From: Nanobdellota archaeon
Lineage (GTDB): Archaea > Nanobdellota > Nanobdellia > Woesearchaeales > JAHIVG01
Assembly (NCBI GenBank): GCA_018816705.1
Contig: JAHIVG010000103.1
Coordinates: 1 to 60,952 of the forward strand
Length of the DNA stretch: 60,952 nt
Direction of reading: 5' to 3'
The position numbers and the translations under genes were made by a program. Of this stretch, positions 1 to 8,231 are shown piece by piece (position 1 is the first letter of the stretch; every line of letters begins with the position of its first letter). The notes beneath the pieces are model-generated. The model was not told where the DNA came from, did no database searches, and was given only the letters and a program-made list of their open reading frames with translations.

Positions 1-11
1 ATGCGTGCACC

Positions 12-281
12 ATGGAACGGGCCTTCGAGAGGATGAAGCAGGTGTCGGGAACCCTATTAACAAAATCAGACGAGCTCTATACATATTATACTGCTGAGAC
101 CAATCCAGCTTGCGATGACCTATCGCCTTACGTTACCAGCGCTAACGGCCTGGAATCCATTCATGACAACGCTGTCTTTGATTCAACAAACAATAGGATG
201 AGAGACTTATACAACAATGGTAAACGCCTGAAGGCGGAGAACAGGGCCTTGCAGATAAAGTCCTGCCCCCTGCTGTACTAA
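12..281 (+). CDS. Hypothetical protein, C-terminal part (frame open to the window edge)
   Basis: Open frame upstream of the ATG; followed closely by the next CDS. Confidence 0.45.
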   Translation: MERAFERMKQVSGTLLTKSDELYTYYTAETNPACDDLSPYVTSANGLESIHDNAVFDSTNNRMRDLYNNGKRLKAENRALQIKSCPLLY

Positions 282-282
282 G

Positions 283-777
283 ATGAGACGAAGCCAGATA
301 AAGATGGGAGAGAACATCGCCGTGATATTCATATTCTTCATACTCGTTGCAGGAGGGCTAATGTTCTACATGAACATCAAGCAGAGGCTGATCCAGGATA
401 AGTTCAGGGAGCAGCAGGACCTCATGGCCATAGAGCTGGCGCAGAAGATACTCAACCTGCCGGACCTGCAGTGCACCAAGGACAACGTGCCGGTGCCGAA
501 CTGCATCGACAGCATGAAGATAGACGCGGTCGTAGCAAGGGCAGAAGAGGACCCTGTAGGGTATTTCCGCGTGTTCGGGCCGACAGAGGTCGGTATTGAT
601 ATCATTTATGCTGCTGTAGATCCCCCACAAAATGAAATCCACATTTATGGGACACTAGATGAAGCATGCCCGGACTGCACAAGGACCCTGACTGCGAACA
701 TGCCAGTGACCCTATACTCACCGATTCAGGGGTCCTACAGCTTCGCAGTGCTGAAAGTGGGGGTGCAGCTGAGATGA
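283..777 (+). CDS. Hypothetical membrane-anchored protein
   Basis: N-terminal TM (IAVIFIFFILVAGGLMFYM); tightly spaced with neighbours. Confidence 0.65.
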   Translation: MRRSQIKMGENIAVIFIFFILVAGGLMFYMNIKQRLIQDKFREQQDLMAIELAQKILNLPDLQCTKDNVPVPNCIDSMKIDAVVARAEEDPVGYFRVFGPTEVGIDIIYAAVDPPQNEIHIYGTLDEACPDCTRTLTANMPVTLYSPIQGSYSFAVLKVGVQLR

Positions 778-1265
778 AGGCCCAGATGGAGATACTCGGG
801 CTTGCGTTCGTCATAATGTTCATAGCAGTAGGGATGCTCTTTGTCATCAAGTTCGTGCTGATGCCCAGCGAGAGCCCGCGGCAGGACTTCACCAGGACAC
901 AGCTGGCTTATAACACCATCAACGCCCTGCTCCACACGGACAGCGAGTGCGCAGGCATGTCATTCAGGGACCTGCTTATTGCGTGCGCGGACGGGAGCGA
1001 GGTAACCTGCGGTGATACACTTGACCCAGTTTGCACTTATGCAGCCAATACAATCAAGGATCCTATCCTAACAAGCACGTTGGATGCCTGGGAATTCGAA
1101 TACGAGTTCGATGCGTATACTATCGATTCTGTATCAAGTGATGAAATTAGCATATTCAGCAATCCTCTTTCGAACGGCGAATGCGACGAGTGGAAGTCAG
1201 CCAGGTTCCCATTGCAGACCCAGACTGCCGGGACGATGTTCGTTGAGCTGAAGATGTGCGGTTGA
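774..1265 (+). CDS. Hypothetical membrane-anchored protein
   Basis: ATG at 774 overlaps the upstream stop (ATGA); MKAQMEILGLAFVIMFIAVGMLFVIKFVL TM start; later in frame than the listed ORF start. Confidence 0.65.
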   Translation: MKAQMEILGLAFVIMFIAVGMLFVIKFVLMPSESPRQDFTRTQLAYNTINALLHTDSECAGMSFRDLLIACADGSEVTCGDTLDPVCTYAANTIKDPILTSTLDAWEFEYEFDAYTIDSVSSDEISIFSNPLSNGECDEWKSARFPLQTQTAGTMFVELKMCG

Positions 1266-1334
1266 ACCTATCAAAACCTTTATATATTAGGCCGACAAGG
1301 AATAATGCATCATTATTAAAACAGAGGTGAGCCC

Positions 1335-1598
1335 ATGAAACGCGGTCAAGGACTATCAATGAATGTCATAATAATAGCCGCACTAGCATTACTGGTTCTC
1401 GTCGTGCTGGCAGTCATATTCATCACCAGGACAGACGACTGGGCAGGGCAGACTGATCCTGGAACGCTCTGCGAGAGCACACTGGGCGGGGAATGCCGCG
1501 CGCCAGCCGACAACAAGTGCCCCTCAGACGTGCCGAGGAAGATCGGTACCTGCGGAAGCGATGATGGCGGCAACGACATCTTCTGCTGCAAGGCATGA
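1335..1598 (+). CDS. Small Cys-rich protein with class III-like (pilin-like) signal segment
   Basis: MKRGQGLSMNVIIIAALALLVLVVL start followed by a Cys-rich ectodomain. Confidence 0.7.
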   Translation: MKRGQGLSMNVIIIAALALLVLVVLAVIFITRTDDWAGQTDPGTLCESTLGGECRAPADNKCPSDVPRKIGTCGSDDGGNDIFCCKA

Positions 1599-1606
1599 GG
1601 TGAAAG

Positions 1607-1864
1607 ATGAAAAAAGGCCAAGGACTCTCAATGAATGTGATTGTCATCGCGGCCCTCGCGATAGTCGTGCTGGTGGTCGTCACTCTGATAACCGTGAATC
1701 AGCTAGGACTGTTCGACGAGAACTTCAAGGCAGAGAAGACCTGCAAGCGTGCGGGAGGCGAATGCGTACTATCCGCTGACGGCACCTGCCCGGAAGGCCA
1801 GCAATGGATGAATGATTGCGGCGTAGACGATGCAGGGAGCGCCAGGGCCTGCTGCAAAACATGA
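1607..1864 (+). CDS. Small Cys-rich protein, tandem paralogue of the preceding CDS
   Basis: MKKGQGLSMNVIVIAALAIVVLVVV; conserved GGEC...C...C..DD....CC pattern. Confidence 0.7.
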   Translation: MKKGQGLSMNVIVIAALAIVVLVVVTLITVNQLGLFDENFKAEKTCKRAGGECVLSADGTCPEGQQWMNDCGVDDAGSARACCKT

Positions 1865-1943
1865 TTTTTCTTTCATTATCCTCATTCTGGAAAACAATAA
1901 AACATAAATAGCCCGGCGGAGTTGCGATTCTTGGGTGTGAGAC

Positions 1944-2927
1944 ATGATAAGGATCCCTTATGAAGACATACTGCAGAAGATAACAGACAACAGCAACCTC
2001 AGCAAGGATGACATAGAGACCAAGATCAAGCAGAAGACTTCTCAGCTCTCAGGCCTGATAAGCAAGGAGGGGGCAGCCCACATAGTGGCCAATGAATTAG
2101 GGATAAAGCTGCTGGACGGCTTCACAGGCAAGCTCCAGGTAAAGAACATCCTGCCAGGCATGAGGAACGTAGAGACTGTGGGCAAGGCGGTAGAGGTCCA
2201 CGAGGTCAGGGAATTCACCAGCAACAAAAGGCAGGGCAAGGTCGGATCCCTCGTGGTGGGGGACGAGACAGGCACGATAAGGGTCGTGATGTGGAACGAC
2301 CAGGCAAAGCTCATGGAAAGCATCAACAAGGGCGACGTAATAAAGATAATCGGTGGCTACGTGAGGGACAACTCCGGCAGGAAGGAGATACACATAAACG
2401 ACAGGAGCAAGCTGACGATCAACCCGGAAGGGGTAACTGTAGAGGTCAAAGAGCCTGAGTCGACAAGGAAATCCATCAAGGACCTCAGCGAGAGCGACAG
2501 CGACGCAGAGCTCGTGGGCACCATAGTACAGGTGTTCGACCCTAACTTCTTCGAGGTCTGCCCAACCTGCGGCAAGAGAGCGAAGCCTGAAGGGGACGCA
2601 TTCAAGTGCGCCACGCACGGCGCTGTGACGCCAGATTTTTCCTACGTGACAAACGTATTCCTGGATGACGGCACAGAAAACCTGAGAGTTGTTTTCTTCC
2701 GGAACCAGACAGAGCAGCTCACCAAGAAGACCAAGGCTGAGATCATGGGATTCAAGGACAAGCCAGAGACCTTCGAGCAGGTCAAGACAGACCTTCTAGG
2801 CACGATAATCAAGGTCCAGGGCAGGGTTACCAAGAACCAGATGTTCGACAGGCTCGAGCTTGTGGCCAATAAGGTCAACCCGGACATAGACCCTGAAGAG
2901 GAGATCAAGCACCTCCAAGGCGCATAA
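1944..2927 (+). CDS. rpa: Replication protein A-like ssDNA-binding protein (OB folds plus zinc finger)
   Basis: OB-fold segments (VGSLVVGDETGTIRVVMWND) and CPTCG...CATHG zinc finger. Confidence 0.85.
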   Translation: MIRIPYEDILQKITDNSNLSKDDIETKIKQKTSQLSGLISKEGAAHIVANELGIKLLDGFTGKLQVKNILPGMRNVETVGKAVEVHEVREFTSNKRQGKVGSLVVGDETGTIRVVMWNDQAKLMESINKGDVIKIIGGYVRDNSGRKEIHINDRSKLTINPEGVTVEVKEPESTRKSIKDLSESDSDAELVGTIVQVFDPNFFEVCPTCGKRAKPEGDAFKCATHGAVTPDFSYVTNVFLDDGTENLRVVFFRNQTEQLTKKTKAEIMGFKDKPETFEQVKTDLLGTIIKVQGRVTKNQMFDRLELVANKVNPDIDPEEEIKHLQGA

Positions 2928-3058
2928 GCCACTGGACACTGGACATCCACGGATAAGGTATATAAACCAGCCAGAATTCCTTCATAGCACTGCTATAGCA
3001 GCCTTCCCACCCCGCGAGGGGTGCTGAAAGAAAAAGCGAATAGCAAGGAGGGATATAT

Positions 3059-3313
3059 ATGGAAAAGAAACAGCCTGAGATAAAGTTCCGTGCTGGAGCC
3101 ATCAGCGCCTCAGTATGGGAGAACGAAGTGGAAAAGCAGGACGGCACCACCGGCAGCTACAAGACGATTTCTCTGCAAAGGTGCTACAAGGACAAGGCCG
3201 GCGACTGGAAGAACTGCAACTCCATGAGAGCCAATGACCTTCCGAAGGCTATGGTTGTCCTGACAAAGGCCTATGAACACTTAGTGATGAAGGACACCGC
3301 TGAGGCGGCTTAG
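3059..3313 (+). CDS. Small conserved-looking protein between RPA and RadA
   Basis: 84 aa ORF with upstream spacer, stop immediately before radA. Confidence 0.7.
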   Translation: MEKKQPEIKFRAGAISASVWENEVEKQDGTTGSYKTISLQRCYKDKAGDWKNCNSMRANDLPKAMVVLTKAYEHLVMKDTAEAA

Positions 3314-3322
3314 GTGAATCAG

Positions 3323-4270
3323 ATGGCAAAAGAGAAGACTATCGAAGAGCTCCCAGGAGTGGGAGCTGCAACATCAGAAAAGCTCAGGACTGTGGGCTAC
3401 ACGACCCTGATGTCTATAGCGGTCGCGTCCCCTGGCGAGATCATAGACGCAGCAGGCATCAACGAGGCAGCCGCCAGGAAGATGATCCAGGCAGCCAGAG
3501 ACTCGCTGGAGATGGGCTTCGAGAGCGCCACAGACATCCTGGCCAAGCGCCAGAAGGTCGAGAAGATAAAGACCGACAGCGAAATGCTCAACAACCTCCT
3601 CGGAGGGGGCTTTGAGACTGGTGCCATAACAGAGGCCTTCGGCGAATACGGTTCTGGCAAGACTCAGATCGGACACCTGTTGTCTGTACGCGTGCAGATG
3701 ATGGAAAAGGAGAAGGACCCGGTGGTTGTCTATATCGACACGGAAAACACGTTCAGGCCTGAGCGCATAATAGACTTTGCGAAAGAAGCAGGAATCGACC
3801 AGGAGAAGGCACTCAAGGCCATAAAGGTGGCAAGAGCATACAACTCAGACCACCAGATGCTTATGGCGGAGAAGGTCGAGGACCTGATAAAGGACAAGAA
3901 GCTCAACGTGAAACTGGTCGTGGTCGATTCCTTGACAGCCCACTTCCGCGCCGAGTTCGTAGGCAGGGGCACGCTGGCCGAAAGGCAGCAGAAGCTCAAC
4001 AAGCACATGCATGTCCTGCTCAGGCTGGCCGATGTATACAACCTCTGCGTGTACGTGACGAACCAGGTCATGTCCAGGCCAGACGTGTTCTTCGGCGACC
4101 CGACCCAGGCCATCGGCGGACATGTTGTTGCCCACGCCTCAACCTTCAGGATATACCTGAGGAAGGGGAAGAAGGGCAGCAGGGTGGCCAAGCTCGTTGA
4201 TTCGCCCAACCTGCCTGAAGGGGAAGCGAACTTCTACGTGGAGACGGCCGGGCTGAGGGATGTGAAGTAG
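3323..4270 (+). CDS. radA: DNA repair and recombination protein RadA
   Basis: HhH domain (IEELPGVGAATSEKL), Walker A GEYGSGKTQ, Walker B LVVVDSLTAHFRAEF; GTG at 3314 is an alternative start. Confidence 0.95.
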   Translation: MAKEKTIEELPGVGAATSEKLRTVGYTTLMSIAVASPGEIIDAAGINEAAARKMIQAARDSLEMGFESATDILAKRQKVEKIKTDSEMLNNLLGGGFETGAITEAFGEYGSGKTQIGHLLSVRVQMMEKEKDPVVVYIDTENTFRPERIIDFAKEAGIDQEKALKAIKVARAYNSDHQMLMAEKVEDLIKDKKLNVKLVVVDSLTAHFRAEFVGRGTLAERQQKLNKHMHVLLRLADVYNLCVYVTNQVMSRPDVFFGDPTQAIGGHVVAHASTFRIYLRKGKKGSRVAKLVDSPNLPEGEANFYVETAGLRDVK

Positions 4271-4272
4271 GA

Positions 4273-5649
4273 TTATTTTCCCTTTTTTCCTCTTTTCTTC
4301 TTTTCTTTTTCTTTCTTAAGTTCCCATGCAAGTCCATTTAACAATGCTATCTCTTGATCAGAATGTAATCTTGTGGAAAGATGCAATTTTCTTTGTTCTT
4401 CTTCCACTTTTGTAACTTTTGCTAAAAAATCCATCCAGCGCTCATAATATTTCTCTATCAACAATTCATCTGGTTCCGGGCGCGAAGTCCATTCAGGCAT
4501 CTGGTTGTAACCAACGACTGCTGCTCTTGATAAACCTGCTCCCATGGAAAACCAGAATAGATAATTATCTGGGAGTAACCATCGATCTTCTCTGGCCGAA
4601 TCAAAAGCAACGACTGCAGACGCTCCCGAGGTATTGCCTCTCAGCCTGATGCCCTCCCTATATACATTCTCTATTGGTACACCAAAAGCAGGTGCACCCA
4701 ATTGCAGGGAACGATCATTCGGTTGATGGCTTACCAGCTGCACTTTTTGTTTATCCATCGGTTGACGCCCTCTTGTCTCCAACTCTTTTTGGACAGCGTC
4801 CCAAATTTTAGGAAGCCAATTTCCAAATGTGCGTATTACAAACTTATGCACTTCAGGACCATCCATTTCAAAGTAATGCCTTTTTGTATGGGAGGGGGAT
4901 TCGAATAACAATGGATCATAACTTGTTACAAGTGATTCCATGCCGGAACGCAAGATAATATTAGGGCCTAGACCACCATAGACTGCACTATCTGTGTGCA
5001 AAATTTCCATTCCAAGTCCGTTGGTGGATTCTAGAACAACTGCAGCTGCAGCATCAGATGCCATTGAAGAGAATACCCTGTTGCGCCAGTTAGGATATCT
5101 GCTCATCAGATCCGTAACAATCACCAGGTCAACCTTGCCAGGATATTCTTTTTGAAAATCTTCCGGGGAAAAATCCTCTGGAGCGGCTTCTTTTGGCTTG
5201 GAAAATAAGTATCTTTCAAAATTTGAAAGCTCTTCATGCCTCAAATGATGAAAGGAGCTGATCACTGCATTTATTCCGCCAGAACAACCCATACCGATAT
5301 CAACTGCAGGCCTCCCTTCTCTCTCCATAAGGTGTGTGATTATCGCTGATGCGTGCGGCACTACAAACTCATCGCTCCCGTTATGGGCGACATAGACATT
5401 TGCCACCTCATCTAATGTTTTTCCAGCTTGGGCTAATGCCTTTTCAGCAGCAACCGCGCCAAGAATGTACATGTTCTCATGAGGACCTGCAATCCTGCGT
5501 TCCTCGCAACCGACCCCTCCTCCAATGAACGGCTCATTGGTATGAAGCTCTACCATCTTCGTCAAATATTTCGTTGACACAACCAGGGAAGCGTCCGCCC
5601 TGCCTGTTGCTATGACTTTCACCGGCCGGAGATAATTCAAGGGATTCAT
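4273..5649 (-). CDS. Thiolase-fold 3-oxoacyl-ACP synthase III (FabH)-like protein
   Basis: Active-site-like DIGMGCSGGINAV, GNTSGASAVVAF; thiolase-like layout. Confidence 0.65.
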   Translation of the reverse strand: MNPLNYLRPVKVIATGRADASLVVSTKYLTKMVELHTNEPFIGGGVGCEERRIAGPHENMYILGAVAAEKALAQAGKTLDEVANVYVAHNGSDEFVVPHASAIITHLMEREGRPAVDIGMGCSGGINAVISSFHHLRHEELSNFERYLFSKPKEAAPEDFSPEDFQKEYPGKVDLVIVTDLMSRYPNWRNRVFSSMASDAAAAVVLESTNGLGMEILHTDSAVYGGLGPNIILRSGMESLVTSYDPLLFESPSHTKRHYFEMDGPEVHKFVIRTFGNWLPKIWDAVQKELETRGRQPMDKQKVQLVSHQPNDRSLQLGAPAFGVPIENVYREGIRLRGNTSGASAVVAFDSAREDRWLLPDNYLFWFSMGAGLSRAAVVGYNQMPEWTSRPEPDELLIEKYYERWMDFLAKVTKVEEEQRKLHLSTRLHSDQEIALLNGLAWELKKEKEKKKRGKKGK

Positions 5650-5722
5650 TCAGCTAAATGAATTGTTGTTACTATAAAAAGGTTATGGCAAGGTATTTAA
5701 AGGCGAAAAATAAGCTGAGGAT

Positions 5723-6211
5723 ATGCGCTCATTTGTCGCCCTTGACATCCCAGAAGGATTGATCACGAAATTAAAGTATATTCAGGATGCGCTGAGGGGG
5801 CATGGTCAATTCTCTTTTCCAAAGAGCTTCCACCTCACGCTGAGCTACCTGGGTGAAATTGAGGACGCTGAAAGGATAATCGAAGGCCTGTCCCAGATAC
5901 GCTTCGACCCGTTCAAATTCAAGCTGGACAAGGTAGGCATGTTCGGCAAGCGAGTTATATGGATCGGCATCAAGCCAGAGCAGGATGTTGTTGAACTGGC
6001 CAAGCAGGTGAGAAAGGCAGCGCCTCCAAAAGACAGCAAGTTCCACCCCCACATCACCCTCGCCAGGATAAAATGGCTGAAGGACCAGGACTGGAAGGTA
6101 ACCATCCCGGAAGACGAAGTGCTGGTAGAAGCCTTCAAGCTGTACAAGAGCACCCTCACTCCGGAAGGGGCGGTATACGAAGTGTTAGGGAGTTTTACCC
6201 ATGGAAAATAA
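5723..6211 (+). CDS. thpR: RNA 2',3'-cyclic phosphodiesterase (LigT/ThpR family)
   Basis: Two HxTL/HxTx motifs: FHLTLSYLG and FHPHITLARIK. Confidence 0.9.
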   Translation: MRSFVALDIPEGLITKLKYIQDALRGHGQFSFPKSFHLTLSYLGEIEDAERIIEGLSQIRFDPFKFKLDKVGMFGKRVIWIGIKPEQDVVELAKQVRKAAPPKDSKFHPHITLARIKWLKDQDWKVTIPEDEVLVEAFKLYKSTLTPEGAVYEVLGSFTHGK

Positions 6212-6980
6212 GGTCATCAAGACAATGCTGAAACCTCTGTGGAGGACTTGGTATTCCTACATAAGCTCGCTGGACAAGAATTCTGAAATCAACTTCCTGA
6301 ATTTCGGCTATGCCAACGACGATAGACCAGAGCTGGATGAAGAGGATGAGATCAACCGGTATCCCATCCAGCTCTATGATCACGTCGGCAAGGGCATCAA
6401 GCTAGAGGGCCAAGATGTATTGGAAGTCGGTTGCGGGAGAGGAGGAGGTGCCTCATACATAGCCAGATACATGAAACCCAAGTCAATTGTCGGAATTGAC
6501 CGGTGTAAGAGGGCGATCGATTTCTGTAATAAAGGATATGACACCGCCGGGTTGTCTTTCTCACAGGGAGATGCGATGAAATTAGGGTTTGATGATATGA
6601 GCTTTGATGCAGTACTCAATATTGAATCATCCCATTCTTATGAGGGGATGGACAGGTTCTTGAGCGAAGTCCACAGGATCCTCAAGCCAGGAGGGCATCT
6701 CCTGTTGGCTGATTTCCGTGATAGGACCGACGTGCCCAGGCTGGAAAAGGTGTTGAGGGACTCACAGTTCAAGCTTGTGAAAAAGGAGCAGATAACACCT
6801 CAAGTGGTGAAAGCACTGGAGCTTGACAGCGGAAGACGCCTGGATCTCATCAGGAGATTGGTACCGACAATACTATATGGGCCATTACGGGTCTTTGCCG
6901 GGACAGAAGGATCAACCACCTACAACTCCTTCAAGACAGGGAAGAAGGAATACTGGAACTTCATCCTGAGAAAGGTCTGA
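6201..6980 (+). CDS. Class I SAM-dependent methyltransferase
   Basis: VLEVGCGRGGGASYIARYM, HRILKPGGHLLLADF. Confidence 0.88.
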   Translation: MENKVIKTMLKPLWRTWYSYISSLDKNSEINFLNFGYANDDRPELDEEDEINRYPIQLYDHVGKGIKLEGQDVLEVGCGRGGGASYIARYMKPKSIVGIDRCKRAIDFCNKGYDTAGLSFSQGDAMKLGFDDMSFDAVLNIESSHSYEGMDRFLSEVHRILKPGGHLLLADFRDRTDVPRLEKVLRDSQFKLVKKEQITPQVVKALELDSGRRLDLIRRLVPTILYGPLRVFAGTEGSTTYNSFKTGKKEYWNFILRKV

Positions 6981-7025
6981 TAGAAGGAAAGCTTTAAAAA
7001 CAGCTTTCTTCTCTTCTGCATCGGT

Positions 7026-7175
7026 GGGCCCGTAGCCTAGTCTGGATAAGGCGACAGCCTTCTAAGCTGAGGGTTCAAGTATCAGCTTGGATCCGCTTAA
7101 TAGATCGGGGGTTCGAATAGTTGACGCTTGCGGCAACGGCCGAGAAGCGCAGCTTCGACAGTCCCCCCGGGCTCA
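7026..7175 (+). tRNA. tRNA-Arg(UCU) with two introns (7070-7100 and about 7118-7161)
   Basis: Acceptor GGGCCCG/CGGGCTC, D-arm GCCT/AGGC, loop CTTCTAA. A mature cloverleaf forms only after removing two insertions; the first sits in a well-formed bulge-helix-bulge. Confidence 0.88.
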
Positions 7176-7307
7176 CTTCATTTTCATGAACCGTTACCTT
7201 CATGCCCTTGTGAAATTGGTGATAGTGGCAGTGCGGCACTTGGTTATTCTGCTGTTCTTCAGCAAGAAGAAACCTTTATAAATCCAGCAACACTAATCAA
7301 TAAATAT

Positions 7308-7393
7308 GCGGGGGTGGCCAAGCGGTTTAAGGCGGTCGCCTGCAGAGCGATTATTCGGGGGTTCGAAACCAAGCGAGAGTCCCTCCCCCCGCT
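7308..7393 (+). tRNA. tRNA-Cys(GCA) with a 12-nt T-loop intron (7368-7379)
   Basis: Acceptor GCGGGGG/CCCCCGC, discriminator U73, anticodon arm GTCGC-CTGCAGA-GCGAT, T-arm GGGGG-TTCGAA[intron]T-CCCTC. Confidence 0.9.
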
Positions 7394-7529
7394 CTTTTCT
7401 TTAATTGTACACATGGTTCATATAACCTTAAATGGACATTAGTATCATATTGGAGAACTATTTGAATAGTAACTATACAAAACACTCAATCTAATAAGAT
7501 TTTTAAATAATACCCTATTAAATACAGCC

Positions 7530-8231
7530 ATGAAGAAAAAGCATCTTGAGAAATCTTCTTCCCCCAAGATACTAATCAAAGAAATTAAAAGGTGTAATCG
7601 AAATTTATTTATAATATCACTCTTTATTGCAGTAATATCTGGATTCATTACTTATATTCTGTTAATGACTATTTATGGATTAATTTTTTCTATTTGTGCG
7701 TATGGATTAGTTGGATACTTGCTTTACTTAGTTTATATTAGAAATCTTGATTATAACAAATCTCCAATTATTATTCAAATGAAAAGATTTAGTGAGAATA
7801 AAAAAAATGTCATACTTGAGCTGGTAAAAGAGTTAAATGAGCGCAAGAATAAGATTGAATTTCGAAATGTAATAATTACTTCTTCATGGTTATGCCAAAG
7901 AACATTTTTATTCTTTAAAGTATTTCATTTTAGTCAATTATATTGGGTATATATAAAGAAAACACGACATTATACAAATTTTATCCCTTCAGGAACGACT
8001 TGGGAATTAGTATTCAATTTGTTTGATGGTAAAGATATTATCGGTTACCCAACAAAATCTGGAAATAAAAAGGATTCCGAAACAATTATTGAAGAAATTC
8101 ATAAAAGAGTTCCTTGGGCTTTTTTTGGTTATAGTGATGAGATAAAAAATGAATGGCAAAATAATCCAATAGTAATAATAAATGCGGTCCATGAGAGAAT
8201 ATTAGAAATTCAAGAGCAATTAAAAAAATGA
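7530..8231 (+). CDS. Hypothetical membrane protein (AT-rich island)
   Basis: Two TM segments; overlaps the next CDS start (ATGA). Confidence 0.7.
   Translation: MKKKHLEKSSSPKILIKEIKRCNRNLFIISLFIAVISGFITYILLMTIYGLIFSICAYGLVGYLLYLVYIRNLDYNKSPIIIQMKRFSENKKNVILELVKELNERKNKIEFRNVIITSSWLCQRTFLFFKVFHFSQLYWVYIKKTRHYTNFIPSGTTWELVFNLFDGKDIIGYPTKSGNKKDSETIIEEIHKRVPWAFFGYSDEIKNEWQNNPIVIINAVHERILEIQEQLKK

Noticed and set aside
7087-7442. ORFs of 64 and 104 aa across the tRNA pair
   Set aside because: They overlap two convincing tRNA genes and their introns, and have no plausible protein features
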